DNA of 43,601 nt from the NCBI GenBank assembly GCA_018398765.1, contig JAHBMJ010005906.1, positions 17,040 through 60,640 on the forward strand, read 5' to 3'. This DNA is from Chromera velia. Taxonomy: Eukaryota > Sar > Chromeraceae. Of this stretch, positions 19,080-28,390 are shown in pieces (position 1 is the stretch's first letter; every line of letters starts with the position of its first letter). The translations under genes were made by a program, and so were the position numbers. Under the pieces are notes generated by a model. That model saw nothing but the letters and a program-made list of their open reading frames with translations, searched no databases and was not told the DNA's origin.

Positions 19080-19370
19080 AAGGGTGTATACAGTTTCCTC
19101 AATGCCCTCAGATACTCAGGCGTCCATACGAACTTGAACGGCTCTCCCACCTCGAATGGTCTCAAATGTGTGAAGGTTGATGCAGCCACCGCATTCCTTC
19201 AAGCACCCTTTGAGCATGACAAGACCGTCCTTGTCAAACTCCCGGAAATCCATTCGAAGGTCACAGGTGAGTTCCCTCTCTGCACAAGTGGAGCATTTGG
19301 AATTCCCCTTCGAGCCCTTTATGGATTTACTTTTTCGCCTCGTCTCTATACCAACTGGTTTAAGCTCCCT
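19080..19370 (+). pseudogene. Second Ty1/copia reverse transcriptase fragment, plus strand
   Basis: The plus frame reads CVKVDAATAFLQAPFEHDKT with VLVKLPEIHSKV, then FGIPLRALYGFTFSPRLYTN. These are the D-x-x-x-AFL-x-A motif with the first catalytic Asp and the ALYG-x-x-x-(S/A)PRLY motif of RVT_2. About 15 residues between them are non-matching, and there is no YxDD downstream, so it is a fragment. It lies antisense to a minus reading frame that begins at 19774 and probably ends before this fragment. Confidence 0.6.
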
Positions 19371-19449
19371 CCCTGCCGCCCCTCTTCCGTCGCTTTCGTC
19401 TCCCGCCCTGCCCTGCTCCTGCCCCGACCTCTCTCCTCTTTGTAGCATA

Positions 19450-19973
19450 TCTTCACTGCTTTCAGGTTTCAAACCTTCAACTTCAGCGCAAGAAAGGGCT
19501 TCCTCTTCCCCCCTCAGATTGTGTGGAATCTGCAAAAACGACAGAGGAACGACCTCTCCGGGAGCAAAGCGAGAAAGGGGGGGAAAGGTCTTTGGAGATG
19601 ATGTATGTACCCCCCCCTTTCCACAAGAGCACAAAGTTAGAAGACTCATCAGCGTCTCCTTCTCCTTTTTTTCCCCCTCCCCCCCAATTTCATCAAAAGC
19701 AAATCGAACGGCCTTGACGTCAACATGAGAGCCAGTGGGGACCAGCGCCACACCCATATCCTCTACATTTGTATCTAAAGGAGAAAGGGAGAGAAAAGGA
19801 GAGAAAGCTAGAGAGACGGAGAGAGTATAGGAGAGAGAGAGAGAGAGACGAATTGTTTCTGTCTGCACTCTCTCTGCACATGTCATTGATTCACCGTTTG
19901 TTCATTCGTTGCAGACAGAAAAAGGCCTAATTTGTCCCTCTTCATGTTTGTGATCGCATTCATTTGTTTCCAA

Positions 19974-20040
<67 letters not shown>

Positions 20041-20192
20041 GGTGAAACGCTTCAGCTCCAAACAAAGGGAGTCCTTCTTCTGGGGCGGCATCTCGGCATC
20101 CTTGCGAACCATCGCTTTCAGAGAACTCAGATCGCTCCTGTCGTCGTTGTCCACGGTCGTGGACTTGACCGAGATCTTGCCTCCCATTGAGC
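19450..20192 (-). CDS. Unknown gene, two exons
   Basis: Exon 1 starts at 20192 after CGAATTGCAG and encodes GSMGGKISVKSTTVDNDDRS, DLSSLKAMVRKDAEMPPQKK and DSLCLELKRF, ending near a (GA)n/(GAAA)n tract at 19975-20040. Exon 2 starts at 19774 after TTTCTCCTTTAG and encodes TNVEDMGVALVPTGSHVDVK, AVRFAFDEIGGEGEKKEKET and a long polar stretch; its reading frame continues to 19116 but the part below about 19450 is antisense to a copia fragment. No family recognised. Confidence 0.4.
19975..20040. repeat. (GA)n/(GAAA)n microsatellite
   Basis: Purine tract of GA repeats turning into GAAA repeats and back. A shorter GA tract lies at 19829-19850. Confidence 0.95.
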
Positions 20193-20430
20193 CTGCAATT
20201 CGCCATTGTACGTGCATCGCCGGGAGAAGATGCACTGGAACAAACCAGAGAGGTTCAAGATACATACACGCATTTCGCGCGTCGACACCGAATCTTTTGT
20301 ACTTATATTGCGCTATGTGTCCGTCGATCGGATGTCATCGCTGACAGCGCTGCCCTGGTATATGGCGGCGGTGCTGGTGGACCTTCCCCATGTCAGAGCT
20401 TGACGCTCGCACCAAGGCTTTATAAAGTAT

Positions 20431-20432
<2 letters not shown>

Positions 20433-20467
<35 letters not shown>
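20433..20467. repeat. (GT)n microsatellite
   Basis: Pure GT run of about 35 bp between two minus-strand genes; a CA tract occurs nearby at 20582-20600. Confidence 0.95.
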
Positions 20468-20468
<1 letters not shown>

Positions 20469-20682
20469 CTATGTCGAGGAGAGGGGTTAGAAAATGTTGT
20501 CGGGAGGCTGGGTGAGGTGGTCGTGTGGGGGCGCTTCCAGGACTGTCTGTCTTCTTTTGTTTTCCCTCTTTTTTTTTCACATACACACACACATACACAT
20601 AAGGGAGACCCGCGACTAACGAAGAAAAAGACCTCGTCACTCTATGCCCTCCTCGAGAAGCAGAACCACCATCACACGGTTG

Positions 20683-21081
20683 TCATGACAGGATCGCTGA
20701 AGTGGGCCAGCTTCCCATGGTCACTTCCCATGTCGTCTTGAGAGCGTCCTTCAGGTCCCTTTGCCGAAAGGAGCTTCCTCCTCCGATTTGGGAAATTGCC
20801 CGCTTAAGAGCCCCCAGGAATTCACCTTTTTTGTTGAACACATTCACCAGCGGCTGCACGGACGTCAGATGGGCAGAGACAAGCCCGCGGAGGCTCCCAA
20901 AGAGACCATAGAGAGAGAGGAGCGTGTATCATCTGTAATCCGGAACACCGCCACGCAGTAGTGGGGACGAACGGAGGACCCGAGGCACTCCATCGCCGAC
21001 TTGATATCCGCACACTCCTTCCATGCACTCTGTGGACAGCACTGCCCGTCTTTCTTTTTCGTCAGAGAAGACGAGACCTGC

Positions 21082-21112
<31 letters not shown>

Positions 21113-23052
21113 CAAAGACACGCTCTCGAGAAGAAGCAGAATCCGAGGTGACCACCATGCAACAGCAGGACGATTCAAGGCAGTCTCCACCAGTCAGAAA
21201 ATAAGAGACACACACGTACCCTCCTTTCTTTTTCCATGAGGATATTCAATGAAAAAAAGAGAGAGGGAGAGAAATACTGCATGTACATGCAGGCTTCAGA
21301 ATCTCTTTGCTTACTAACCCCCCCCCCCTGGGCCCGGACGTGAAGAGGAGGGCTCAGAAAGGACCTCCCCCCCATGCACCCCGGCAAATTCCATCCAATC
21401 GTCAATCGTCCCAAACCTTCAGAGATGTCGAGGAGCTGCGACGGAACAACCTGGCCGTTTTCGGTCAAGAACTCCACCAGCGCGTCTACCCACCTGCACG
21501 AAATAGGGGGGAGAGAGTCCGCTTGTCATCTGGTGCTTTCTTCTGGCTGATCCACTACATGTAGCCAACACCAACACCGCGGTCGCAAAAGAGGTTCAGC
21601 GCGTCTGTCTGGCGCCTGACTGCTTTCTGTCTGAGGCTTCTGCTCTCCCCGTCTCCTGAAGGCCGTTGTAACAGGGGGGAAAGGAAGAAAAGCGAGTCGG
21701 TGCAAGCCTGACTTTCTTTCTCCACCTGCTCACCCACCGCCTGCCTGAGAGACTGACCGTCTACAACCTTCATCCACCAAGGAGCTGGAAGTGCCCTCAA
21801 GGAGCCACCGCTCGATCCTTTGGATGTACTGCTCGATTGACATTGGCATGTCGAAATGGATCTGCAGAGAGCCACGAGAGCAGAAGCCTTTGGGTAGGCC
21901 GAATCAAGTATGAGCAGAGAACCGACTTCCGACTCCAGTGAGAGAACCTCACTCAGCCTCAGAGTCTTTCTCATATACTGAGGGACGCAAGACACGAAGT
22001 GAAGCCTGCACCGCAATGATGCTGACGCTGAATACCTCTCATGCAAGGCACTCACCACACCCGCCCCAAGGCACCCACCAGAAAATCGAGACCATTCAGT
22101 GACATGTCCAGCGCGTCAATCACAACAAGGACGTTTGCAGATCCAGCCTTGAAAACCCTCAGCCCCTCCTGACGCTGCTCATCTGGAAGGCCCTCGTGGA
22201 TGACGACAGCCCCCATCCCTTCATTCTGGATTTTCACAGCACACCTCTCGACAGCTGCACACCCAAACACGCACACAGTCACAGACAGACGAAAAACACT
22301 CGAAAATGGGCAACAGAGGCAAGCAGGGCAAAGACAAAATGGGCGAACCAGGTCCGACATACACACCATCCACATCAAGAAAGGACCCTGCATGCATCAC
22401 GAACATCCCAGCTCATGCAGTCGTCATTTCATTAGAACCGAACAGGCAAAAGGGCCAAATGGGCAAAAGAGCCAAACAAGACTCTGCACTGAGAGGGGTG
22501 GTCTCTCCTCTTTAATCACCTGTCTCTTCTCTTCTGGTCAAGGGTAAGGTGGAGGAGAAAATGAGTGGTGACATCATCCACATACAGTTGATTGCACTTG
22601 TTCTTTTTACTCATCTCCCTTATCTCCCAGAAGACTCACGCACCAGATGTGTCATTGCAAATGACGATGGTCTTCGCGCTGCCCGACACAGAGCTGCAGT
22701 GTTCCACTGCCATTTCCAGCTTGTGGGGGAATCCCTGCATGGCATTGCAGCTAGATCGATTCGATCGAACACAAGGATCGAGAAGCGAAGAGAAGAGAAG
22801 GGAGGAGAAGCGAAGAGAAGAGAAGGGAGGAGAAGGGAAGAGACGAGACGAGAAGAGGAAGCAAGAACAAGAGAAATTAAGTCTTGAATTACAACGTTCA
22901 CTGACAAATTTTTGACAGTCTTAAAACTACGTGCTTGAGCCATAACACAATCCATCTGCTGCCCACTCTTTGATTAAGGTCTTCAAAGCTGTAGTTCCTC
23001 AGGGTCTCTCTCGCGCAAAATTCTTCAGGGTACTCCATCAAGAGGTCCTTCG
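20683..23052 (-). CDS. DEAD-box-type RNA helicase C-terminal half, divergent motifs
   Basis: Exons with matching phases: 23052-22931 (KDLLMEYPEEFCARETLRNY, then WIVLWLKH), 22734-22644 (SAKTIVICNDTS, motif IV), 22254-22079 (AVERCAVKIQNEGMGAVVIH, VFKAGSANVLVVIDALDMSL, NGLDFL), 21861-21738 (IHFDMPMSIEQYIQRIERWL), 21485-21417 (ALVEFLTENGQVVPSQLLDI), an exon near 21040-20890 (PQSAWKECADIKSAMECLGS), and a last exon 20853-20683 (PLVNVFNKKGEFLGALKRAI ... stop). Spacing resembles RecA domain 2 of DDX41-like helicases. The ATD of motif V is VID, the RG-x-D arginine is lost and HRIGRTGR is QRIERWLLE, so ATP-driven unwinding is doubtful although the gene structure looks maintained. RecA domain 1 was not found; 23490-23100 may hold further exons (a Ser/Lys-rich exon ends near 23417). 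Confidence 0.65.
21088..21115. repeat. (GA)n microsatellite
   Basis: GA run inside an intron of the helicase-like gene. Confidence 0.9.
22785..22865. repeat. Purine-rich 23-bp tandem repeat
   Basis: Two full copies of a 23-bp unit beginning GAGAAGCGAAGAGAAGAGAA plus a degenerate third, in the intron between two helicase-like exons. On the transcribed strand it is a long pyrimidine tract. Confidence 0.8.
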
Positions 23053-23525
23053 CTGAAACAAATGTCTGCCTCCACAAAGCAGAAGCAAGGAGCTAACGCG
23101 CGAGAGGGGGGGGCAGCAAGGCAATACAGAAGGCACAGGCGACGCAGGAGTCATTGCCATTTTCCAAGCGGGTCGGCCCAGAGTTTTCGCCATCGCTCTT
23201 GTGATGCAAAACTCCATTTGGCGGAGAATGGCAGTCGTGCATGGTAGACCAGAGGTTTGGGAGACCCCAGCCGTTGCGAGGGGAAGCAGCGGCAGCAGCC
23301 TGAACCTGGGAGTTTTGTCGTCTCCAACAATAAAATTTCTCTGAACTACTGCTCCTCAAAATCACTGCACACACACAATTGAGAACAGCATACAAATATC
23401 GACACACCTTTCTTCGGAGACGTCGCTTCAGTCGAGGAACCAGACCCCTTCCGCTTCGAACTTCCAGTCGGCGATGACTCTGCACAATACAATCCTAGCC
23501 TAGCCAATTAGTCATTCAAAGACAT

Positions 23526-23842
23526 TTAACGCAGTCTTAGCTCGTCTATTTCGATCATTCTTTCTTCACGCCCTCCCTCCTCTGAACTGCTACCTTCGAG
23601 GGAAGGCATTGAGTCACTGGTTTCGGCTTCCTCTCCGTCAATTATTTCTCTAACTCTCCTACGCACATTCACTCTTCGAATTCTCCTTCCTCTCTGTCTA
23701 GATCCTCTAGACCTTTCACGCAACCAAAGAAAGAAGAACAGAACAGACAAGACTCCAAACACATAGGCACAAAGATGGGTATCCACGAGATCGAGTCCAT
23801 CAGGTTCTTTCCCCTGCTCCTTCTCTCCCTTCAATGATCTTC
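23526..23842 (-). CDS. Single-pass membrane protein, last exon
   Basis: The exon starts at 23842 after ACGTGCAG and reads SLKGEKEQGKEPDGLDLVDT, one hydrophobic helix (LCAYVFGVLSVLFFFLWL) and a highly basic stop-transfer region (RERSRGSRQRGRRIRRVNVR), then an acidic Ser-rich tail ending IEIDELRLR at the stop (23526). By the positive-inside rule the basic C-terminal part should be cytosolic. Upstream exon unknown; the coiled-coil exon at 24441 is on the same strand 300 bp upstream and could belong to it. Confidence 0.5.
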
Positions 23843-24127
23843 CTGCACGTAATTATGTTCCCCCCCAGCCACGGATTTACTTACACTAAATACAGAGACA
23901 AAAATACATACACAAATACACCCCCCCCCAATACGACAAAATCCAATTTACTAAAGATAATATGCCAGAACAGAAACAAGGAAAAGACTAGTGGAAAGAG
24001 GAAACATACAGTGCTGCGTGACGGCACGACAAAGACGTCAGACACAATGTGATCGACACAGAACAGTGCAATTCTACAGTCAGCAGAAAGCAAACGCGGA
24101 TGTGAGGGGCGGATGGTGTGGTTGGCC

Positions 24128-24441
24128 TGACCCGCGGACTCTTTCTTCACGGTGACCTTCTTTCCTGTTGCCGCCGCACTTGAAGAGGAGGAGGCGGCTG
24201 CACCTCCAGAGGCAAACCGCGAGAAGTCGCGTCCTTCACGAAGGCCGCGAAGTTCCCCACGCAGCTCCGCCGCCTCATCGCGTGCACGATCTCTTTCCTG
24301 TTCGGCGGCTCGCCTCTCGTCAATTGCGTCGACGAGGGCGGCACGCAACCTGTCGACTTCTTCTGCCCTCTGCCTCAGCAGTCGTTCTGCGATCACAGTA
24401 AACATATATACAACCTCAGAAAGAAAACTGACGTTAGCCAT
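24128..24441 (-). CDS. Coiled-coil exon
   Basis: ATG at 24441, then a short hydrophobic start (MANVSFLSEVVYMFTVIAER) and a regular Arg/Glu/Ala heptad stretch (LLRQRAEEVDRLRAALVDAI and on for about 60 residues), followed by a Ser/Ala linker and KKVTVKKESAG. The reading frame continues to 23881, but the later sequence is not protein-like and probably intronic. Possibly the first exon of the membrane-protein gene ending at 23526. Confidence 0.4.
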
Positions 24442-24529
24442 TGGTTCCTAGTATCAAAAGTGATAAACAGATTTTGTCTGGAAGAGAATTGATCAAATAT
24501 AATGTATAACAATGTCTGAAAGAGTTGAT

Positions 24530-24800
24530 TGTGACATGTTTCATCGTGGTTCTTCACCAGTTCCTACTAGTTCCTAGGTAAAAAGTAGGTGTCCGGCGCT
24601 TTGGTTCCTAAGTTCCTAAAACTTGGTTCCTGACCCTCTTCCAAGGAGGAACTCAAACTAGAATCAAAAGGTAAAAATCATAAGGTGCGAGTAAGAATCA
24701 ACAGGAACCAAGCTAGGAACCAAGAAATAAAGCATAGGAACCAGACCAGGAACCAGAGGAATCAGCATGTTATGCTTAGGAACTAACAGAAACTACACAA
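24530..24800. repeat. Cluster of GGAACC / GGTTCC motifs
   Basis: GGTTCCTA/AGTTCCTA occurs about six times in 24425-24635 and its complement AGGAACCA about six times in 24640-24790, giving a loose inverted arrangement around 24640 (TTCCAAGGAGGAACT). No coding potential. It sits just downstream of the hAT-like gene, where subterminal transposase-binding repeats would be expected. Confidence 0.65.
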
Positions 24801-25269
24801 AAAATCCAAAAGAAAGCTGCCTTCTTGACTCAAGGTGCTGTGGAGCTGCTTGTGGCACCTGCAGAATCCCCAGACTGAGCTGCTGCTGCTGCTGCCTCCA
24901 CCGTAGGGAAGCCATCTTCCGCAAAGGTTATCTTCTTTGCGTCTGAGCGATGTGCAATGGCGGACTCTCTCCCAAAGTGCTTGATGAAGTTGTCAACTTT
25001 TGTGTTTGCCTCCGACTTCGAACACAGTACTGCCAGGTGATGTGTGGGAGTCTCTCCACCACCAGAGCTCCTGCCCCCTTCAAAGCTCCGTCTGTGATCA
25101 CCTTCACGCACTTCTTCTGCCAGAAGATCTCCTCTTTCTGCAAACACACACAAGAGAGAGAGAAAAAAGGTGAGAGAGAGGCGGGGGCGAGAAATAGGGA
25201 GAGGAAAGAGAAAAGGAGAGGCAGTAAAGAGACCTAAAAGGAGAAAGTGAGGGAGAAAGAGGGACCAAC

Positions 25270-25587
25270 CTGAATGAGCCCGATCCAAAGCTCCGCCATG
25301 TATTCGTCGGACTTGGTTGCGGCACCAGGGTAGTGATGGTCGATGAGAAGTGCCTTTCCATTCGCCACAAGCAGGAAATTTATCACAGGACGCTTCTTCG
25401 AGTCACTCCATCCATCCGAAACCGCACTCCACCCCGACCTGTCCACATGGGGATGCAGGATGGACCGGCCGGCGTTCTCAGAGGTGCTCTTCAGCTCAGG
25501 GACGATGTTCTGATGGGAATGGGTTCCACGAAACATGTCGTGGCGATCGGGAATGGGGGCAAATCGCCGTTTCCGGTAATCTGCGAT
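25270..25587 (-). CDS. DUF659 exon of hAT-like transposase
   Basis: Exactly 106 codons between TTTCTTTCTGCAG and CAG|GTTGGT. It begins IADYRKRRFAPIPDRHDMFR and contains DRSGWSAVSDGWSDSKKRPV followed by INFLLVANGKALLIDHHYPG. S-x-SDGW-x-D-x-x-x-x-P-x-INF is the signature of DUF659 around the first catalytic Asp of hAT transposases. The exon itself is intact. Confidence 0.75.
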
Positions 25588-25843
25588 CTGCAGAAAGAAA
25601 AACAGCAAAAACACAGAGAGAGATGTGAAGAAAAATATTTGGTGAGGTGAAGAGTGAGTCAAAAGACTGGAAGGCACCACACTGACCATTTCGTGAAAGG
25701 CCGGGTCATCCAAGACGTTCGGTTAGACCCCACACTCTGACAGCCATCGACCCGTTGACATCGCGCACTTCGTTCTGCCATTGTCTCCAATTCGGAGCTG
25801 TCCCGGGTTTACTGGGGCGAGAGGTCCATCAGCCCCCCCCCCN

Positions 25844-26164
25844 CCGACAGACCACCGACAAACCACCGGAAACCCAACGACAAACCACCGACAGACCACG
25901 GATAAACCACCGGAAAACCAACGACAAACCACCGACAGACCACCAACAAACCACCGACAGACCACCAACAAACCACCGACAAACCACCGACAGACCACCA
26001 ACAAACCACCGACAGACCACCAACAAACCACCGACAGACCACCAACAAACCACCGACAAACCACCAACATACCACCAACAAACCACCGACAGACCACCAA
26101 CAAACCACCGACAATCCACCTACAAACTACCGACGAACCGTCGACGAACCACCGACAGACCACC
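25844..26164. repeat. 11-bp minisatellite (ACCACCGACAA)n
   Basis: Nearly thirty copies of an 11-bp unit, ACCACCGACAA, alternating with ACCACCAACAA and ACCACCGACAG, often in a 22-bp or 33-bp higher-order pattern. The array begins right after a C-run containing the only N of the window (25843). It lies between the N-terminal and DUF659 exons of the hAT-like gene and keeps several frames open artificially. Confidence 0.95.
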
Positions 26165-26689
26165 TGATCAGAAAAGGATGCCGGAAATCGCCTACCCCTT
26201 CTTTCAGGCGTTCCTTACGGTCCAAGTGCACCTGCCGGGCATTGACCACAGACTCCCTCTGGTTGCCTCCAGAAGGTCGATCCGTGAGGCTGCCAGTCTC
26301 TCGATTTCTTTCCGCTTTTTTTGCAGCTCCTCAGACACAGATCTAAAGTCCTTCTTGCTTCTCACGGTTGCCCACCTTTTTGTGGGTTCCCCCACGCAAT
26401 CAACAAGTGAGAAGACCATGCAGCAACCAGCAGTAACTGTCGAGAAGTCTTCTTGATCGGCTGCTGCTTCTCGCTCGGCTGAGCATGCCGGACCTTGCTC
26501 ACAAAAAACTCAAACAGCTTCTTCTGCTCCTCGGCAGAAGAATGACTAACGTCGGATGTCAGCCGTACTTCCGAGGTCTCCATAGCTGACTATATGAAGA
26601 CATGCACTGGGGGCTAGAGAACGATCGAGCTATCAGCAACAAACAATGGAGAGGAGTACGTGAAGTGAAAAAGTGCTGGCGGACGTCAA

Positions 26690-26960
26690 AATATATAATT
26701 TTGGTGCGCGCGTCGGCCCGCCAGGCAAATTCTGGATTTTAGCGCGGCCTTGGCCCGCGGACTTTTGAGCGTTGTGAAGTTTTTATGCCCTGCTGGTGCA
26801 AAAGCACGTCCGCATATTGAACACTGAAAGCATGACTGTGCAGATTGTGTTCTCGACCAGTTGTGGATTTTGTTCCACTTTGAATTCCCTCGACTTGCGG
26901 ATTTTGCAACGCACAAAACGTGCAAATTCCGCAACTCCGCGGAAATGCATGCATAAAAGA
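26690..26960. other. CpG-rich segment with inverted repeats
   Basis: Clusters of GCGCGCG, CCCGCGGAC, CTCCGCGG and a hairpin-capable pair GCGGATTTTGC / GCAAATTCCGC at about 26897-26931, interleaved with TTTTG tracts. The style recalls the TCGCGA block at 2500-2935. It overlaps the weak 3' end of the minus reading frame described next. Confidence 0.4.
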
Positions 26961-27394
26961 AACAAAATGTACCGGGTCTCCGAAGGAAAATCGAGAATGG
27001 GATAGGCACTGAAAGGAATGCGTGCTGTTTCGGAAGAGAGATTTGCTGACCATGCAGAAACAGGAAGTCTAGTTTTTTCACGCTCACAAGACAATCTGTA
27101 TATTTGGTTCATGACAACGGACATGAGCGCTCCGACACTCTGAATGCATATATGTGTCTGCAGGGGCCGACCGAGCTTCAAAGGCACGTTGAGTGGGGCG
27201 ACCTCTTCAGAAAGAGTCACCTTTTCCCAGTCAACTGCTTCTGCTGTACACTGTGTCCAACCTCCACACCTCCAGTACTCCCAAGGTGTGAAACAAAAAC
27301 ATTTTCTGCCATGAGAAGTAAAGTGCCCGGTTGGACTCATGAGAAGAATCTTGATCATGCAGGGAAAGCATGCTTCGGTGAATGGGATCCACAT
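26783..27394 (-). CDS. Unassigned minus-strand frame of about 200 codons
   Basis: Open from an ATG at 27392, with protein-like segments CGGWTQCTAEAVDWEKVTLS, EEVAPLNVPLKLGRPLQTHI and NQIYRLSCEREKTRLPVSAW. The last 60 codons overlap the CpG-rich segment and may not be coding. No family recognised. It follows directly the repeat-protein exon at 27355-27790 and could be its continuation after an intron or frameshift. Confidence 0.35.
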   Translation of the reverse strand: MWIPFTEACFPCMIKILLMSPTGHFTSHGRKCFCFTPWEYWRCGGWTQCTAEAVDWEKVTLSEEVAPLNVPLKLGRPLQTHICIQSVGALMSVVMNQIYRLSCEREKTRLPVSAWSANLSSETARIPFSAYPILDFPSETRYILFLLCMHFRGVAEFARFVRCKIRKSREFKVEQNPQLVENTICTVMLSVFNMRTCFCTSRA

Positions 27395-27960
27395 GGCTGA
27401 TGTTTTTCCATTGCAGGGATGAGGTAGTCTTTGCAGAAGACCATGTACTTGTCTGGAGTGAGCCGTTTGCTCTGTTTACCTCCTCTCTCAACCTGGTTGC
27501 CTTCCTGCGTCCCCGTGTGTTTGCCTCCTCTCTCAACCTGATTGCCTTCCTCCGTCCCCGTCTGTTTGCCTCCTCTCTCAACCTGGTTGCCTTCCTCCGT
27601 CCCCGTCTGTTTGCCTCCTCTCTCAACCTGGTTGCCTTCCTCCGTCCCCGTCTGTTTGCCTCCTCTCTCAACCTGGTTGCCTTCCTCCGTCCCCGTCTGT
27701 TTGCCTCCTCTCTCAACCTGGTTGCCTTCCTCCGTCCCCGTCTGCATGGTTGCCTTCTTCTCTCCCGAGGCGCCGTTTCTTGCCACAGCACTCCGCTCAG
27801 CATGTCATCCCAACCTTCTGAGGCAAGGGGGGGGGCGAAATCGAAACCTCCCTCCGACTCTCCATCCGAGGACGACGAATAGTTCTCCCCATGAAATGAG
27901 CCGTACTGACGGAGACGTCCGTCCCGAGTAAACATTGCCCGGCGCAATGGCATTGCCCTT
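27355..27960 (-). CDS. Exon with six in-frame 15-residue repeats
   Basis: The minus strand carries a 45-bp unit repeated about six times, so every frame repeats with a 15-residue period. In one frame the unit is QTGTEEGNQVERGGK and the frame continues with RLTPDKYMVFCKDYLIPAME to 27355. In another the unit is RGRRKATRLREEANR and is preceded by AMFTRDGRLRQYGSFHGENY and SSSSDGESEGGFDFAPP. Which frame is used cannot be decided; the upstream protein-like part favours the basic frame, the downstream part the polar one, so a frameshift across the array is possible. Confidence 0.4.
27475..27744. repeat. 45-bp coding minisatellite
   Basis: About six copies of a 45-bp unit (plus strand CTGTTTGCCTCCTCTCTCAA and on), nearly identical to each other. 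The period is a multiple of three, as expected for an array held in a reading frame. Confidence 0.9.
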
Positions 27961-27984
27961 CCAGGCACTCCGTTGCCCTTCCAG

Positions 27985-27985
27985 A

Positions 27986-28017
<32 letters not shown>
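27985..28017. repeat. (CA)n microsatellite
   Basis: CA run of about 33 bp, probably in an intron upstream of the repeat exon. Confidence 0.95.
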
Positions 28018-28020
<3 letters not shown>

Positions 28021-28162
28021 CACACACGTACACACACACAAGGAAAAAAGGGAATGATACGATCCGTTAGAAAACTCAGATCGAAAGTAAATTTGAGAAA
28101 GAAACATACGGACAAAACCCATGCACATACTGCACCAGCTGGCTGACTGTATGGTGGGTTGG

Positions 28163-28390
28163 TTCACTGCAGGGAGGCCTTCCATCGTTTTTCTGCCAAA
28201 AACGGGAGGTAGGCGCGAAGAAGTGGTTCACAATCACCATCTGACCGACCTTGCTCCCCTTGTCTTTTACTTTTAGGAGGGGGAGGAGGGGAAGGAGGGG
28301 GAGCAGGAGGGGCGACATCCTCATTGACAACTGTCTGTAGCCAAAATCGCGCACGCATCAACAACACTTCGCGCAGGTCTTTCTGTTTAC
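28163..28390 (-). CDS. Proline-rich exon of unknown gene
   Basis: The minus frame reads VLLMRARFWLQTVVNEDVAP, then a proline run, KSKRQGEQGRSDGDCEPLLR and AYLPFLAEKRWKASLQ. Composition is protein-like, with a CTGCAG near 28170. The region 28370-28455 resembles 29060-29160 (both contain AGGTCTTTCTG-like and AAACGCACGTTGTGGAAGGA-like stretches), a diverged duplication. 28400-29240 otherwise shows no gene I can support. Confidence 0.35.

Larger units (their letters stand above)
24830..26583 (-). mobile_element. hAT-like transposase locus (DUF659 type)
   Basis: Candidate N-terminal exon from the ATG at 26583 (SSAEEQKKLFEFFVSKVRHA). Near 25700 the strand reads NVLDDPAFHEMV, the conserved hAT FxxMV element, but preceded by an in-frame TAA. 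The DUF659 exon (25587-25270) joins in phase to the next exon (25137 down), which encodes KEEIFWQKKCVKVITDGALK and VVERLPHITWQYC: the second catalytic Asp region and the W-x-x-C motif. After that the frame breaks near 25035; a neighbouring frame carries VDNFIKHFGRESAIAHRSDA to a stop at 24830. The usual C-terminal dimerisation domain is absent, so the element is truncated. Confidence 0.65.

Noticed and set aside
25844-26164. CRISPR-like array
   Set aside because: Direct tandem repeats without spacers in a eukaryotic context; the same holds for the 12-, 45- and 58-bp arrays.
25755-26456. Long frames of Thr/Pro/Asn and of Val/Gly/Trp repeats on both strands
   Set aside because: They come from the 11-bp minisatellite, which is open in several frames.
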